Part shown: positions 54,553 through 64,000 of the stretch, in pieces | Layout: each line of letters starts with the position of its first letter | Position numbering within the stretch: the stretch's first letter is position 1 | Source of the DNA: Berberis thunbergii | Lineage: Eukaryota > Streptophyta > Magnoliopsida > Ranunculales > Berberidaceae | Length of the DNA: 64,000 nucleotides | NCBI GenBank assembly: GCA_003290165.1 | Contig: QNQO01001864.1 | Location: 62,001 to 126,000, forward strand | Direction: 5' to 3' | Notes under the pieces: model-generated | What the model was told of the DNA's origin: nothing | The model's input: the letters and a program-made list of their open reading frames with translations, nothing else | The model's database searches: none | Program-made: the position numbers and the translations under genes

Positions 54553-55842
54553 AAGGTATGATATTCTGATTCTTTCATCTAAGAACTTCACCGCAATGAT
54601 CTTGTACATACTTTATGTTTTCATGTTTCAACTGAGTTGTTTGGTGCATACTTTATGGCTTATTCCCTTTATGGCTTCTACGCTTAATGAGACCTAGGAT
54701 AACTTCTGGCGAGTTTAGAGGGCTAGATATAACAAATTAATGAAGTGAGTGAGAAAAAGATTTAGTTAGTTTTGTCACCGTCTTGATTGTTCCCTTTTTG
54801 TAATCCTAGCTGGCAACTATCAGGGTCGATTATACACACAAACATTCCTCAACAAGGGATACCATAGAATTCTTAAGAGGTTGAGCTAAGAATTTTTGTT
54901 GCCTTCTGCAATGCTTTACAAAGAAAAATATTACTCCTTGATAAATACTGATTCTACTACTACACCTACTTATCCTACAATTATACAGTTACAACACAGA
55001 AAACCTCTGCGACCTAGAAAAATGCATATCTCAGTCCTTTGAACCTTTGGGATTGTCTTCATTGGTACTCATTCGTTATTGTCGTGGCTTGCATCAATTT
55101 TTTTTTTTTTTATTGTTGGTGAGAACTTGAACTTCTTCAACGGCATAATCTGCTCTGTAGTTTCATGTTGATCACCAAGCCTTACTTATTTGGGTGCAAT
55201 TACAAATAACCTTCGTTTTCAACGGTGATGATCTGGACTTGCACTCCATAATGTCTTGCAATATCTCTTAGAATTTGTGCAGCAACCAGTATTCATGGAG
55301 AATGCCCAGCAGCCATGGAAATCTGTCAGAAAATTATGCAAGCCTTACACAAAACAGCTTCATGATAAACTGGAGGCATATGCACATTATCATCATTTCA
55401 TAAAAAAAGAACTGTGGTAAGGAAAGGAAATGAAAGCCTTGAAGAATACTCCCCAAGCTGAAGGCATTGAAGCAACTTTCTGGTGCTCCAAAATATCACA
55501 TTTCTTATCCTGAAAGAATCAGATGACCATACCTCATTTTGAAGCATGAATGTCTGAAACATCATGGGAACTGGAGGATATTTTGCTTCATGTTGTTGTA
55601 GGCTAGTTTGGCCATATGGCTGGGAGCAAAGTTCTGTTATTTCTTCTAACCGCGTGATCAAAGTATTGGAGTTGTTTTGTGCCCATGAAGTGATGGCCCC
55701 AGCCATGGTATCCGCAACACTCGAGATGCATAGCATAGCTTTTGTTTTTTTGTTTTTTTCCTCTTATATATATAGTAATTTGTTTACGTTGCAGGACAAA
55801 AACATTGTGTTCCGTTCTTAAGGGCTGACTGTAAAGATCAGA
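54553..55842. other. 3' flank of PPR gene, weak minus-strand exon traces
   Basis: No clear gene. On the minus strand, 55736-55560 encodes SSVADTMAGAITSWAQNNSN and TLITRLEEITELCSQPYGQT, and 55320-55210 encodes ILVAAQILRDIARHYGVQVQ after one stop. Both read like decayed exons of an unidentified gene. Poly(T) lies at 55098-55110. Confidence 0.4.
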
Positions 55843-58841
55843 TTAGCATCTAAGGAGAGGCACAGTTTTTTTTTTTTTGTTTGTTTCACTGATAAGGAGA
55901 ACACCACATACTACCCAAAATCCTGCGATGTATCCCATTTCTATGCTGATATAAAACCATGGAATATCTATTCCATCTTCATTTCTTGTAGGATGATGAT
56001 CAAGACCATGAGAAGATGTCTCATTTGGCGTACATTTGGTGTTACAATTGGCTGTAAGTGGAGGGCCACAGAGTCGAGAGTTCTCAATATATGAAGATGC
56101 ATTCAAGCTTTCGAGTTGTGTACTTATTGGTATTGCTCCAAAAAAGTTGTTAAATGAAAAATCCAAGCTACTTAAAAAGTTTAAATTCGCCAAACTCATC
56201 GGAAGAACACCTAAAAGACAGCTTCTTGAAAAATCAAGAAATTCTAAATTGCTCAAGTTACCAATATTGACGGGAATCTTTCCAACCAAGTTGTTTCTCG
56301 ACAAGTTCAAAGAACATAATCCTGCAAGATTCATCATTTCTCTCGGGATTTCTCCGGATAAGTTATTACTTGAAAGGTCGAGACTCTTGACTAACCTAAT
56401 ATTAGATTGGTATTCAAGTTCCAACCCTTTTTATACAACCATAGCGTTCTCTTTAAAACCATAACTGCTAAAATTCTTTTTCCATGACGGACATTCCTGT
56501 AATATTAATGACGCATCTTGGAATGATTCTTTGCAATTATTATAAGCGAGGTCAAGGAATTTGAAGGTATGTAAGTTGGCACGGTTGTGAAGGAATGTTC
56601 CCAATGAATCCATTTGAGTGTAAGCGAAGAATCCTCAACTATGCTAGGTTTTCGCCAATCCATGGCGAAATCTTACCAGAAACATGTTTTCTCCGGCATC
56701 AACTACTAGCAATAATGTGCAGTTTTTAATGACAAAGGTAATACTCCAAAAAAATCATTTCTTAAATGTAATGATCTCAGGGTGTCCATGTAACCTATCG
56801 AGTTCGGGATTATCCCTAGAAAAGTATTCTTCTTCAAGCTCAAAAACGTCACATGTTGCCAATAATTCAAACAATCTAGAACAAATCTTGATAACGGACT
56901 ATCTGATAGATCAAGAACATATAGAAAATTTTGGGTACTTTACACATTGCATATGAGATCTGAAAGAGTTCCAAAAAAGGAATTGTTGGAGAGAATCAAT
57001 GTTTTTGTGCTAGAGCAGATTTGTGGGATTGAGCCCTCGAGGAGATTGGAACTAAGATCAATTTCTCCTAATTTTCGGGAAAAAGTTGAAAGCTTTCTAT
57101 AAATAAGGTTTGAAGAAAGATTCATGGAATACATATTGGAGGAAACGTTCCAATAGACAAGAGCATAAATCAGCCATGTCGAATTGAAAAGGAGGAGTCT
57201 AATCAAAAATCAAATTCAATCTAAATGAGTTTAAGATAGGTGTAGGTAACGTAATTTATAGAGACGAGATAAGTGGGTTTCAGAGATGACTCCCTCCAAT
57301 GAGTTTGAAGAAAATCCAACTTTACAAGCTGAGTAAGTTGTCCTACACTTGTTGGAAAACTCCCGTTCAATCGATTATCGAAAAGGTATAAGACTCTCAA
57401 GGATGAAAATCTACCAAGATACTCTGTAAAATGCCCATGAAGTTTATTAGAAGACAAATCCAATGACTCCAAAAAGTTTCTAATGCACCCAACCAAAACA
57501 CATCTGGTATATCTCAATTCAGATTATTATAACTCAAACCTTATGTTTGCAGGCTGCACAACTTCCCCAAGTTGCTTGGAATCCCTCCTTCAAGGCAGTT
57601 GTGTAATAAATCAACATAAGTAATGGAAGTGATATTGCCAAAAGAAATCAGAGATATTGCCCAGGAAACAGGTATCTTGTATATCAAGATGTGCAAGGGA
57701 CTCCATTATGGGAAAAGAAACATTAGAATTTGGCAACCATCCTTCAAGTTCAGTACCTTGGAGATCTATGAAAGTAACAAAAGAGAGATTGGCAAGGGAA
57801 TCGGTTGGGATATGACCTTTCAACTGGCTATTAGATACATCAAGATGTTCAAGGGATCATTTGTAAAGGCATATTATTGTGTAAGAAGGCATGGACTTAA
57901 ACATTTCAATTTGTTCGATGAAAGGTCAAGATGCAAAAGTGAGGTTGCATTCCCAAGAATTTTAAAAATTGTGCATGACATGAGTTCATAGACAAGTCAA
58001 TGAAATCAAGAGATGTGAAATTAGCACGGTGGTTGTTAAGATATGAAGAAGAAGAAGAAGAAGTTATCTACAACACCTCAATCACAAGTCCTTTAGAGAA
58101 GGGAGACTATATATATTATTCAACAAATCTGAAACGTGTCTTCAGTTAGTTCCACTCATATCAATAAGTCTTAAATAACGAAGTCGGGAAAGCCAATCAA
58201 GGTTGTTTACAAAATTACTTTTTTCTAGATAATAAGCATTGAGGTTGAGATAATTCAGGTTGGAGAGGTTTCAAATTTGACGAGGAATCAGACCACCAAA
58301 GTTTTCGTTTGAAATGTTCAGTAAATGCAATTGAACAAGTGAGCCAAAGAATCCAGGGATGGGGTTAGAACTAAAATTATTCAAACTCAAATCCAAGTGT
58401 TTCAAATATTGCAAAGTAAAAAGAACTTATCTCGCCTACTAGACTTGTAATGGTATCCCCTTCGACATCAAATTCGTCGAATGTAATAGACTGATTGCGA
58501 AGATCAAACACGACAACATTGCCAGTTTTGTTGTCACACTTGGCCCCTCTTCAATCACAACAACTTACTTTTTCCACCCATGAAGAAAGGCGGTGTGAAG
58601 GATTTAAGAGACCCTCCTTGACCTTTAAAAGAACTTCTTTATCTTTTTCTCTACACTGGACTTCTATAGTAGGATTGTCGTTGCCGACATGGAATGTAGT
58701 GGTTTGTATGCAAAGAGAAAGTCCAAGAACAACAACCAAAGAAAGAAGAAGAAAAATAAGAGGAAGAGGAGGAACATGATTCACAATGAATTCAAATTGA
58801 GTTTGTAAATGATCCTGGGAGGGAAAACAAGGGAAGGGCAT
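55843..58841 (-). pseudogene. LRR receptor-like protein (Cf/EIX type) pseudogene
   Basis: The start is near 58841, with a hydrophobic signal-like segment LPLIFLLLSLVVVLGLSL and an LRRNT domain (EKDKEVLLKVKEGLLNPSHR, LSSWVEKVSCCD) ending in a stop at 58551. LRR units follow in broken frames: NFLESLDLSSNKLHGHF and LRVLYLFDNRLNGSFPTSVG (57517-57221), then EIDLSSNLLEGSIPQICSST (57206-56940). The C-terminal 193-codon frame 56424-55843 is intact, with SLDLSSNNLSGEIPREMMNL, NLSNLEFLDFSRSCLLGVLP, an acidic spacer, the membrane span IEMGYIAGFWVVCGVLLI and a short basic tail without kinase. Such proteins are plasma-membrane immune or developmental receptors. Multiple stops and shifts inactivate this copy. 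It is colinear with the fragment at 11280-12475. Confidence 0.88.
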
Positions 58842-59297
58842 TATGTGTGAAATGCCTAACACACTTTTATATATTAAAAAAGGTAATTGGACCATTTCAA
58901 AGCTCTATTCAAGGTTTTTACATGCTTGGAGTTTAGGCCACTGGAAAATTAATCTAATTAAATGGTCATATATTTCCTTTAATATTTCAATCACTTGAGT
59001 CAATGACGTATAACTTGAGGAAAAAAAGGATGGAAGTTCAGTGATTCCTTCATATTAAGTAGTGTGTGTTATCTTGGTGATATTGGAATCGCATATCGAG
59101 TTGTTTGGTGTTTCATAAGTGCGTCCTTGAAAACTATGGACAATATAGAGATAGTTTGTCAATTGTTGAAATAACAATTAAGATATTATATAATGGAATT
59201 TTTCACATAAAAATAAACTAAAATACACCAAATTGCTTCCACTTAATTAAAGCCATTGAATTGCTTATGTGGAAAAGGTTGAAGTCAATAACTTTAA
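58842..59297. other. Upstream flank of RLP pseudogene
   Basis: AT-rich. No element ends or genes recognised; perhaps the former promoter of the receptor pseudogene. Confidence 0.4.
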
Positions 59298-59520
59298 AGG
59301 TCTGTTTGGTTGCAGGGAAAATAGAATGGAAAATATAAACTGTGGTTGTGAATCCTATTCCGAGGCCTCCCCCTCAGACTTGGATTCCCATGAATATTGG
59401 AAAAACAGTCTTATGAAAAATCGATTTCTGTCAACAAAAAGACAACCAAACAACGAAAATCCTCATAATAAGGAAAATTGATTCCATTTCCCAAGGAAAA
59501 TAGATAACCAAATAGACCCT
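59298..59520. repeat. Small hAT-like MITE candidate
   Basis: The left end AGGTCTGTTTGGTTGCAGGG and the reverse complement of the right end, AGGGTCTATTTGGTTATC, form short terminal inverted repeats, and both ends run on into GGAAAATAG-like sequence. The length of 223 bp is MITE-like. I found no convincing 8-bp target duplication. Confidence 0.5.
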
Positions 59521-60282
59521 AAGAGATACCATTTGTGTGGAAAATGTTGAGTCAAAGACGACTGACTTTGGGGAAGAATAATTTAATTTGAAAGTCTACT
59601 GAGGAGTATCAAGTTGGCAAGCGAAAAGTTGCCAACGGGTTAGCAGAACTGATAGATTTGTGACAGATGGTATTTGAAAGTAGGAATTTCGCATCCTTAA
59701 TAGATTGGTGGTATCAGTTCATAATTTGAATCAATAGGTCTAGGGGCGAAGTTAGAAAATTTTGTTACCCTGGCCTAAAATACATAATGTGTAATTTTTT
59801 TTAAAAAATGTTTGAGTTCGGATTTGGCCCCGGGCTAAAAAGTAAAAAAGCTTAGATAGTTGTCACTAAACCAAAGACAAAAGACAGTGATAATGGAATT
59901 TACTAATTATAAAAGCATTATACTAGTTCCAAAAATTCTACCCCGGGCAATAACGGGGGTTTCTGACACATAGATCCGCCCCTGAATGGGCACTATGTTG
60001 CCTGATACGACGATTGAACCATGGGAGCCAACAAGTTGGAATAATTTTGGTTCTTGATAGACAGAGAATTCTTTTTCAATCCACTATAAGTTTTCAACAG
60101 ACCATACCAAGGCATGTGTGGAAAGTACCAGTGCATATTGGCAATAATATTCAAAACATCACGAGTGAATATATTGCATAGTATGACTTCTTTTGCATAA
60201 TGATGGAAAATGCTTATGGTAGTAGGGCATTCTGTTGTGGGAATGGCAAGAATTTCCATTAAAAAAATCTACTAATTCACAA
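59521..60282. other. Intergenic, no supported gene
   Basis: Contains AGGTCTAGGGGCGAAGTTAG (59737) and TAGATCCGCCCCTGAATGGG (59971) as a weak inverted pair with CCCCGGGC on both inner sides, perhaps a relic element. Nothing coding. Confidence 0.4.
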
Positions 60283-62163
60283 GGCAGCGACTACTCCACA
60301 CCACCATAAGCAATTTCTCACACCCCCATTGAGTTTTTTTTTTCTTACTCACACCACAATAAATATGCAAAACCTAAAAAGAAACAAAAAAACAACACGA
60401 AAAAAAAATCCCAAAAAAATCAAATTCTCTCTCTCCCTCGATCTCTCGTACTCCTTGCTGCGTGTCGTGCCAAACTTGGCAACCAAACTCCACTTCCTCA
60501 CAAGCTTCTTCCTCCACCTCCTCCCTATCTATTCCTCTTTGCAAAAGCCTCAAAATCGCAAGGGAATCGCAAAAACCCTTGGTCTCCTTCGGTCCCCTAT
60601 CTTACCCTCCTCGGTTGCATTCAACTACATTTCACTTGGAATAACTTATTTGATTTTATTAGATGGAAATAAAATGGTTTAGTGAAGTTGAAGATGTTAG
60701 AAATGGATTTTAAGGATGAACATGAGGGTGAAGAAGATGATCAATTTAAAGAGCAAGGACAATCCATTTCAATAGAAGTAATTTGCATAAAAAATTTCAT
60801 CTAATATTTTTTTTCAAAATAATTGTATGATGCATTGGTGCATAGGCATTTAATGATGTTAAGAACTCAAAGACAAACCATTTAGAGGTAACCGTCATTT
60901 TGTTGTTAAGTAAATTAAAATTTTAATTAATATATGAAACTAATTATAAAATGAATCATTATGCAAAATGATGATGATAATGTTGATGGAAGTGGTGACA
61001 TTAACATTGAAGAAAGATCATTGGCACTGGTAGTCGATGATAGTCACTTATTTGTTATGAATGAGGTAAGATAGTTTATGTGTTTTCGTTTTCACCATTT
61101 TCCATTGTTATAAATATGTAGTTGTTATTAACAAGTTTTAAATTATTTTAGGTATTCTAATCAAGGTCTACGTTAATAGCTTGGGTCCAAGGCATCGGTA
61201 GGGATAATGACATCATTGTTATTATCACTAAATCAGAACTTGCTAATCAAAGATGGAAGGGAATAATCCAATTTAGTTGTGAAAGGGGATGGAAGCCCAA
61301 TAAAAGGTTAAAGAATTTTGTTCGATAAAGCAATACAAAAAAGTGTGGTTGCAGATTTCAATTGAGAGGGACCCACTAGAGGATGACCATTGGAGGTTGC
61401 AAGTGACATGTAAACCCACAATCATCCTCAATCAGACTCACTTGTTGGTCATTCGTTTAGTGGTAAATTAAATGAAGAGGAGATGAGATATGTATAGAGT
61501 ATGGTGAAGTCGGGTGTGAACCCTTGCCACATCTTGTCTTGGATGAAAGAGATGTATTCGAATAATATCTCTAATTTGAAGCATATTTACAATGTAATTT
61601 GCCGGATAAAGCTACTCCAACAAAGAGGCAGGATGACTTTGCAACATACTCTACACTTGTTGAGGGAACACAAGTACATAGAGTGACATACTGTCAATCA
61701 GGGGAATACAGTCACCAACCTTTTTTGAGCGCATCCTAAATCAATTCAGTTAGCAAAATGTTTTCCACAAGTAATGGTTATGGAATGCACATATAAAACG
61801 AATCGCTATAGGATGTCGTTGTTTGAGATTGTTTGTGTGATGTCAACCAGAAATATCTTCAAGTTGTATTTTATTGTATGTGTTTTGAAAAGGAAGAGTC
61901 ATATGCTTGGGCATTGGAAAAACTTGTAGGAATTTTCGAGCCAGTCAACTTGCCAAACGTGTTTGTGACTGATAGAGAATTGGATTTGATTAAGGCTATT
62001 GAGCGAGTTTTTCCAAAGGCAATGAGATTATTGTGCACATGGAACATCAACACAAATGTTGAGAAAAACTACAAAAAACACTTTGGGACAATGACCGATG
62101 GGCCAAGTTTATAGATTCCTTTTCAGATTTGTATAGATAAAGTACAGAAGAGAAATGGAAAAA
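60283..62163 (+). mobile_element. Mutator-like element with decayed transposase, interrupted by CACTA element
   Basis: It starts GGCAGCGACTACTCCACACC, the same terminus as the small element at 42343. A pyrimidine-rich leader and a decayed transposase follow. At 62164 a CACTA element begins, so the right end is displaced beyond the window and the 9-bp TSD cannot be checked; AATTCACAA precedes the left end. Confidence 0.72.
61150..62132 (+). pseudogene. MULE/FAR1-type transposase pseudogene
   Basis: In broken frames, in family order: an acidic N-terminal part (60961-61060); a FAR1-like zinc-finger region with WKGIIQFSCERGWKPN near 61255; the segment before the catalytic domain (LLREHKYIE, stop at 61684, then shifted TNLF-AHP-SIQL); and the catalytic core with VMECTYKTNRYRM near 61780 and LVGIFEPVNLPNVFVTDREL, DLIKAIERVFPKAMRLLCTW (frame 61833-62114). 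The last segment carries the second Asp (TDRE) and the conserved C/W. The third acidic residue is not seen before the CACTA insertion. Many stops make it inactive. Confidence 0.8.
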
Positions 62164-64000
62164 CACTACACCAAAAACCCCCATTAGCAACGGTTCTATA
62201 CCGTGGGCGTAAGCCATTGTCACGGCTAAGAGCCGTGGGCTACAGAGGCGTCGCGAAATTCCTTGTAACGGCTATAAACCGTTGCTAAACATTGTAGCAA
62301 CGGTTTTATGCTTGAATGGGGGAGGTGATTTTCAACATTTAGCCTCGGTTCTAAACCGTTGCAAGAACAATAGCAACGGTTTTTAGCCGTGGCAAAAATA
62401 GCCACGATTTTAAGCCGTGACAAGGTGTAGATATTAGCAATGGTTATAAACCGTGTCTAACAAGGTAGCAACGGTTTTTAGCCGTGGCTAACCCTGACCA
62501 CGGTTTTAAGTCGTGGCTAAACAGTGAGAAATAAACCGTGGCAAATGTGCTAGCAACGGTTTTAAGCCGTGGCTAACCCTGACCACGGTTTTAAGCCGTA
62601 GCAACTAATGAAGAACGCCCACGGTTCCTAGCCTTGGCAAGCTGCAACCACGGTGGTAAGCCGTTCGCAATTAAAACAAAATTCAAAAAAAAAAAATAAA
62701 TCTGTTTTGTTGCAACGGTTTCAAACAGTTGCAAATTAATATAATCGAAAAAAAATTTATATTTTTTTTGCTGCTGCAGCAAAATCACAGCCGTGGCACC
62801 TGCAAAATCAGTCCTTATTATGGTTTGTGTCATGCCTCCGGCACGAATAAGATTCCACCAAACTATATGCTAGATAAATACAAAATCAACCGTAAAAAGG
62901 AATTTGTCAAGTTTTGACGCCAAACAAAAACATGTAAACAAATAGCACTAATGTACAATAACAAGATTAACCTGAACAAATGGAACCTTGTTATATCATG
63001 TTTCACTCGCATCTAAAACAAAAGAATTTCTCTGTGTTTTTTCCAACAATACAAATCCACCTAGTTATAATGTAAGAAAATACATTGATGCCCTTAGGAA
63101 CAGGCCCCATTTCTTTCGGTAGTTGCTTGTTCAATATAATGAAAATGATGAGAATGCAACACCTAGTAGTTGCTTGTATATGGCACTGGTGATGGTTGAT
63201 ACAACGACACACTTTGCACCCCAGAAACAAGCAATGTATGCGCATTCTCCTGTCCAGCATACTGTTGCCCGTACTGGCTCAGACCTTCAGAGCCCTGCAG
63301 TATAAAAATTAGTCAGTACTTAATGACAGACAAACATGACCTATAAAGATTGCTAATAAACCAATGACAGACAAACATGACCTATAATTTCTGGTGTACT
63401 AGTATATGCATGAATCTTAGCCATAAAGACATGCCTGGAGATTTGTATATCTATTGTGATACATTAATTGTCTGAGACACCCAAGCTATATCATTGATGT
63501 ACCAAAAAAGACTGACACATTTGAAATTTTTTAAGAATTTTTTTTCCTATTTTCATTTAGAGAAGAAGATTAAAAACTATATGGATGAAACTATGAGATT
63601 AATCAGTAACATACCTCATGTTTTAAAAGGAATCAAAATATTTTATGGAAATCTTTGATTGGTATTTTACCAACCACTAGTAATCCAATTGATAATCATT
63701 GAAGAGTGGAGGGTGCCTGCCTGCCCTTTATCTCTTTCTACTGCTGAAACAGAAGACCATTTGGTTTTCAAATGTGACTTTGCTTACCAATTCTTATCAG
63801 ATGAAGTTTGGTGCCTTTAAACTCTTTGGATAGTCTGATTTCCTACTATTTCTTACAGATTCAAACAGTTCAGATGGAAAAAATGAAGGTTTTCAAATCC
63901 TAGCAGCCTTTATGAAAACCATTGGGTGTTTGCAGTTGAATACCATCACTGCCCGCACAATAAATTTATAGTGTTGCAGCTTCCCTATGATGATAATCAT
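62164..64000 (-). mobile_element. Second CACTA element (same family), truncated by window end
   Basis: It begins CACTACACCAAAAACCCCCA and then follows, base for base with few changes, the reverse complement of the right end of the element at 44086-51223 (ATTAGCAACGGTTCTATACC and onward). It is therefore the same family in opposite orientation. A subterminal array of AACGGTTTTAAGCCGTGGC-type units extends to about 62790. The interior to 64000 shows no transposase but holds a host-like exon on the minus strand. The other end lies outside the window. Confidence 0.85.
63163..63294 (-). pseudogene. Captured last exon of an unidentified host gene
   Basis: On the minus strand, the acceptor TTTTATACTGCAG| at 63295 leads into 43 open codons, GSEGLSQYGQQYAGQENAHT...QPSPVPYTSNY, then TAG at 63163, 132 nt in all. 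The Gln/Tyr/Ser/Gly-rich composition resembles the low-complexity C-termini of RNA-binding or transcription regulators. I cannot name the parent. Relative to the shared CACTA terminus it has the same orientation as the captured exons at 44.7-50.7 kb. Confidence 0.5.

Noticed and set aside
55398..55736. 112-codon minus-strand frame as a real gene
   Set aside because: Some segments look exon-like, but there is no recognised family, no start context and the frame runs into intron-like sequence. Kept only as a note on the flank.
59298..59520. 8-bp target duplication for the hAT-like MITE
   Set aside because: The flanks ACTTTAA and AAGAGATA do not match, so the class assignment stays tentative.
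1..64000. CRISPR array, tRNA or rRNA genes, operons, bacterial signals
   Set aside because: The repeats present are LTRs, TIR subterminal repeats and tandem arrays without spacers of even size. No cloverleaf or rRNA core sequence was seen. All signals are of plant nuclear type.

Overview
The window is nuclear DNA from a flowering plant, most likely a eudicot. It has GT-AG introns, organelle-type PPR genes, LRR receptor-like protein genes and plant-specific lineages of Ty3/gypsy, Ty1/copia, CACTA and Mutator elements. The genus cannot be fixed from sequence alone. Nearly everything is transposable-element DNA. The only intact cellular gene I can support is a DYW-class pentatricopeptide repeat gene at 52462-54552.

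Layout, left to right. (1) 1-4231 is the 5' end of a chromovirus (probably Tekay/Del clade) read on the minus strand. Its gag-protease frame is open for 471 codons and runs off the left edge. (2) 4401-5780 is a near-perfect inverted duplication of a gene's leader, first exon and part of intron 1, with a 17-nt loop. (3) 5.9-11.3 kb holds small hairpin and degenerate tandem repeats and no clear gene. (4) 11.3-12.5 kb is a broken LRR receptor-like protein (RLP) pseudogene. A sister pseudogene lies at 55.8-58.8 kb. (5) 12.6-13.6 kb is a decayed copia remnant. (6) 14.7-41.7 kb is a nest. A minus-strand Tat-lineage gypsy element keeps its 3' LTR, an antisense Transposase_28-like coiled-coil ORF, a tandem-repeat block and gag-protease. 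It was entered by a 631-bp TRIM element (15042-15672), a complete 9.26-kb chromovirus (15781-25041, perfect 5-bp TSD) and an 8.76-kb Athila-type LARD-like element (28517-37272). (7) 41.8-43.3 kb holds a MITE-like repeat and a Mutator-type non-autonomous element with a 9-bp TSD and internal 192-bp repeats. (8) 44086-51223 is a complete CACTA element with a 3-bp TSD. It lacks visible transposase but carries fragments of at least six host genes, all on the plus strand. (9) The PPR gene and the second RLP pseudogene follow. (10) 60283-62163 is a Mutator-like element with a decayed FAR1/MULE transposase. A second CACTA element of the same family (62164 to the window end), itself carrying a host exon, interrupts it.

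Interpretation. The ancestral locus was probably a small RLP cluster next to a PPR gene, later expanded by nested insertions. The parts most worth follow-up are the multi-gene Pack-CACTA, especially the in-frame fusion of a PPR N-terminus to the 2Fe-2S domain of complex I 75-kDa subunit and the bZIP basic-region micro-ORF; the hairpin gene duplication, which could make small RNAs against its parent gene; and the Tat element with an antisense, apparently spliced ORF beside its tandem-repeat block. Element boundaries rest on visible LTR, TIR and TSD sequence. Family names rest on recognised motifs, not on any search.
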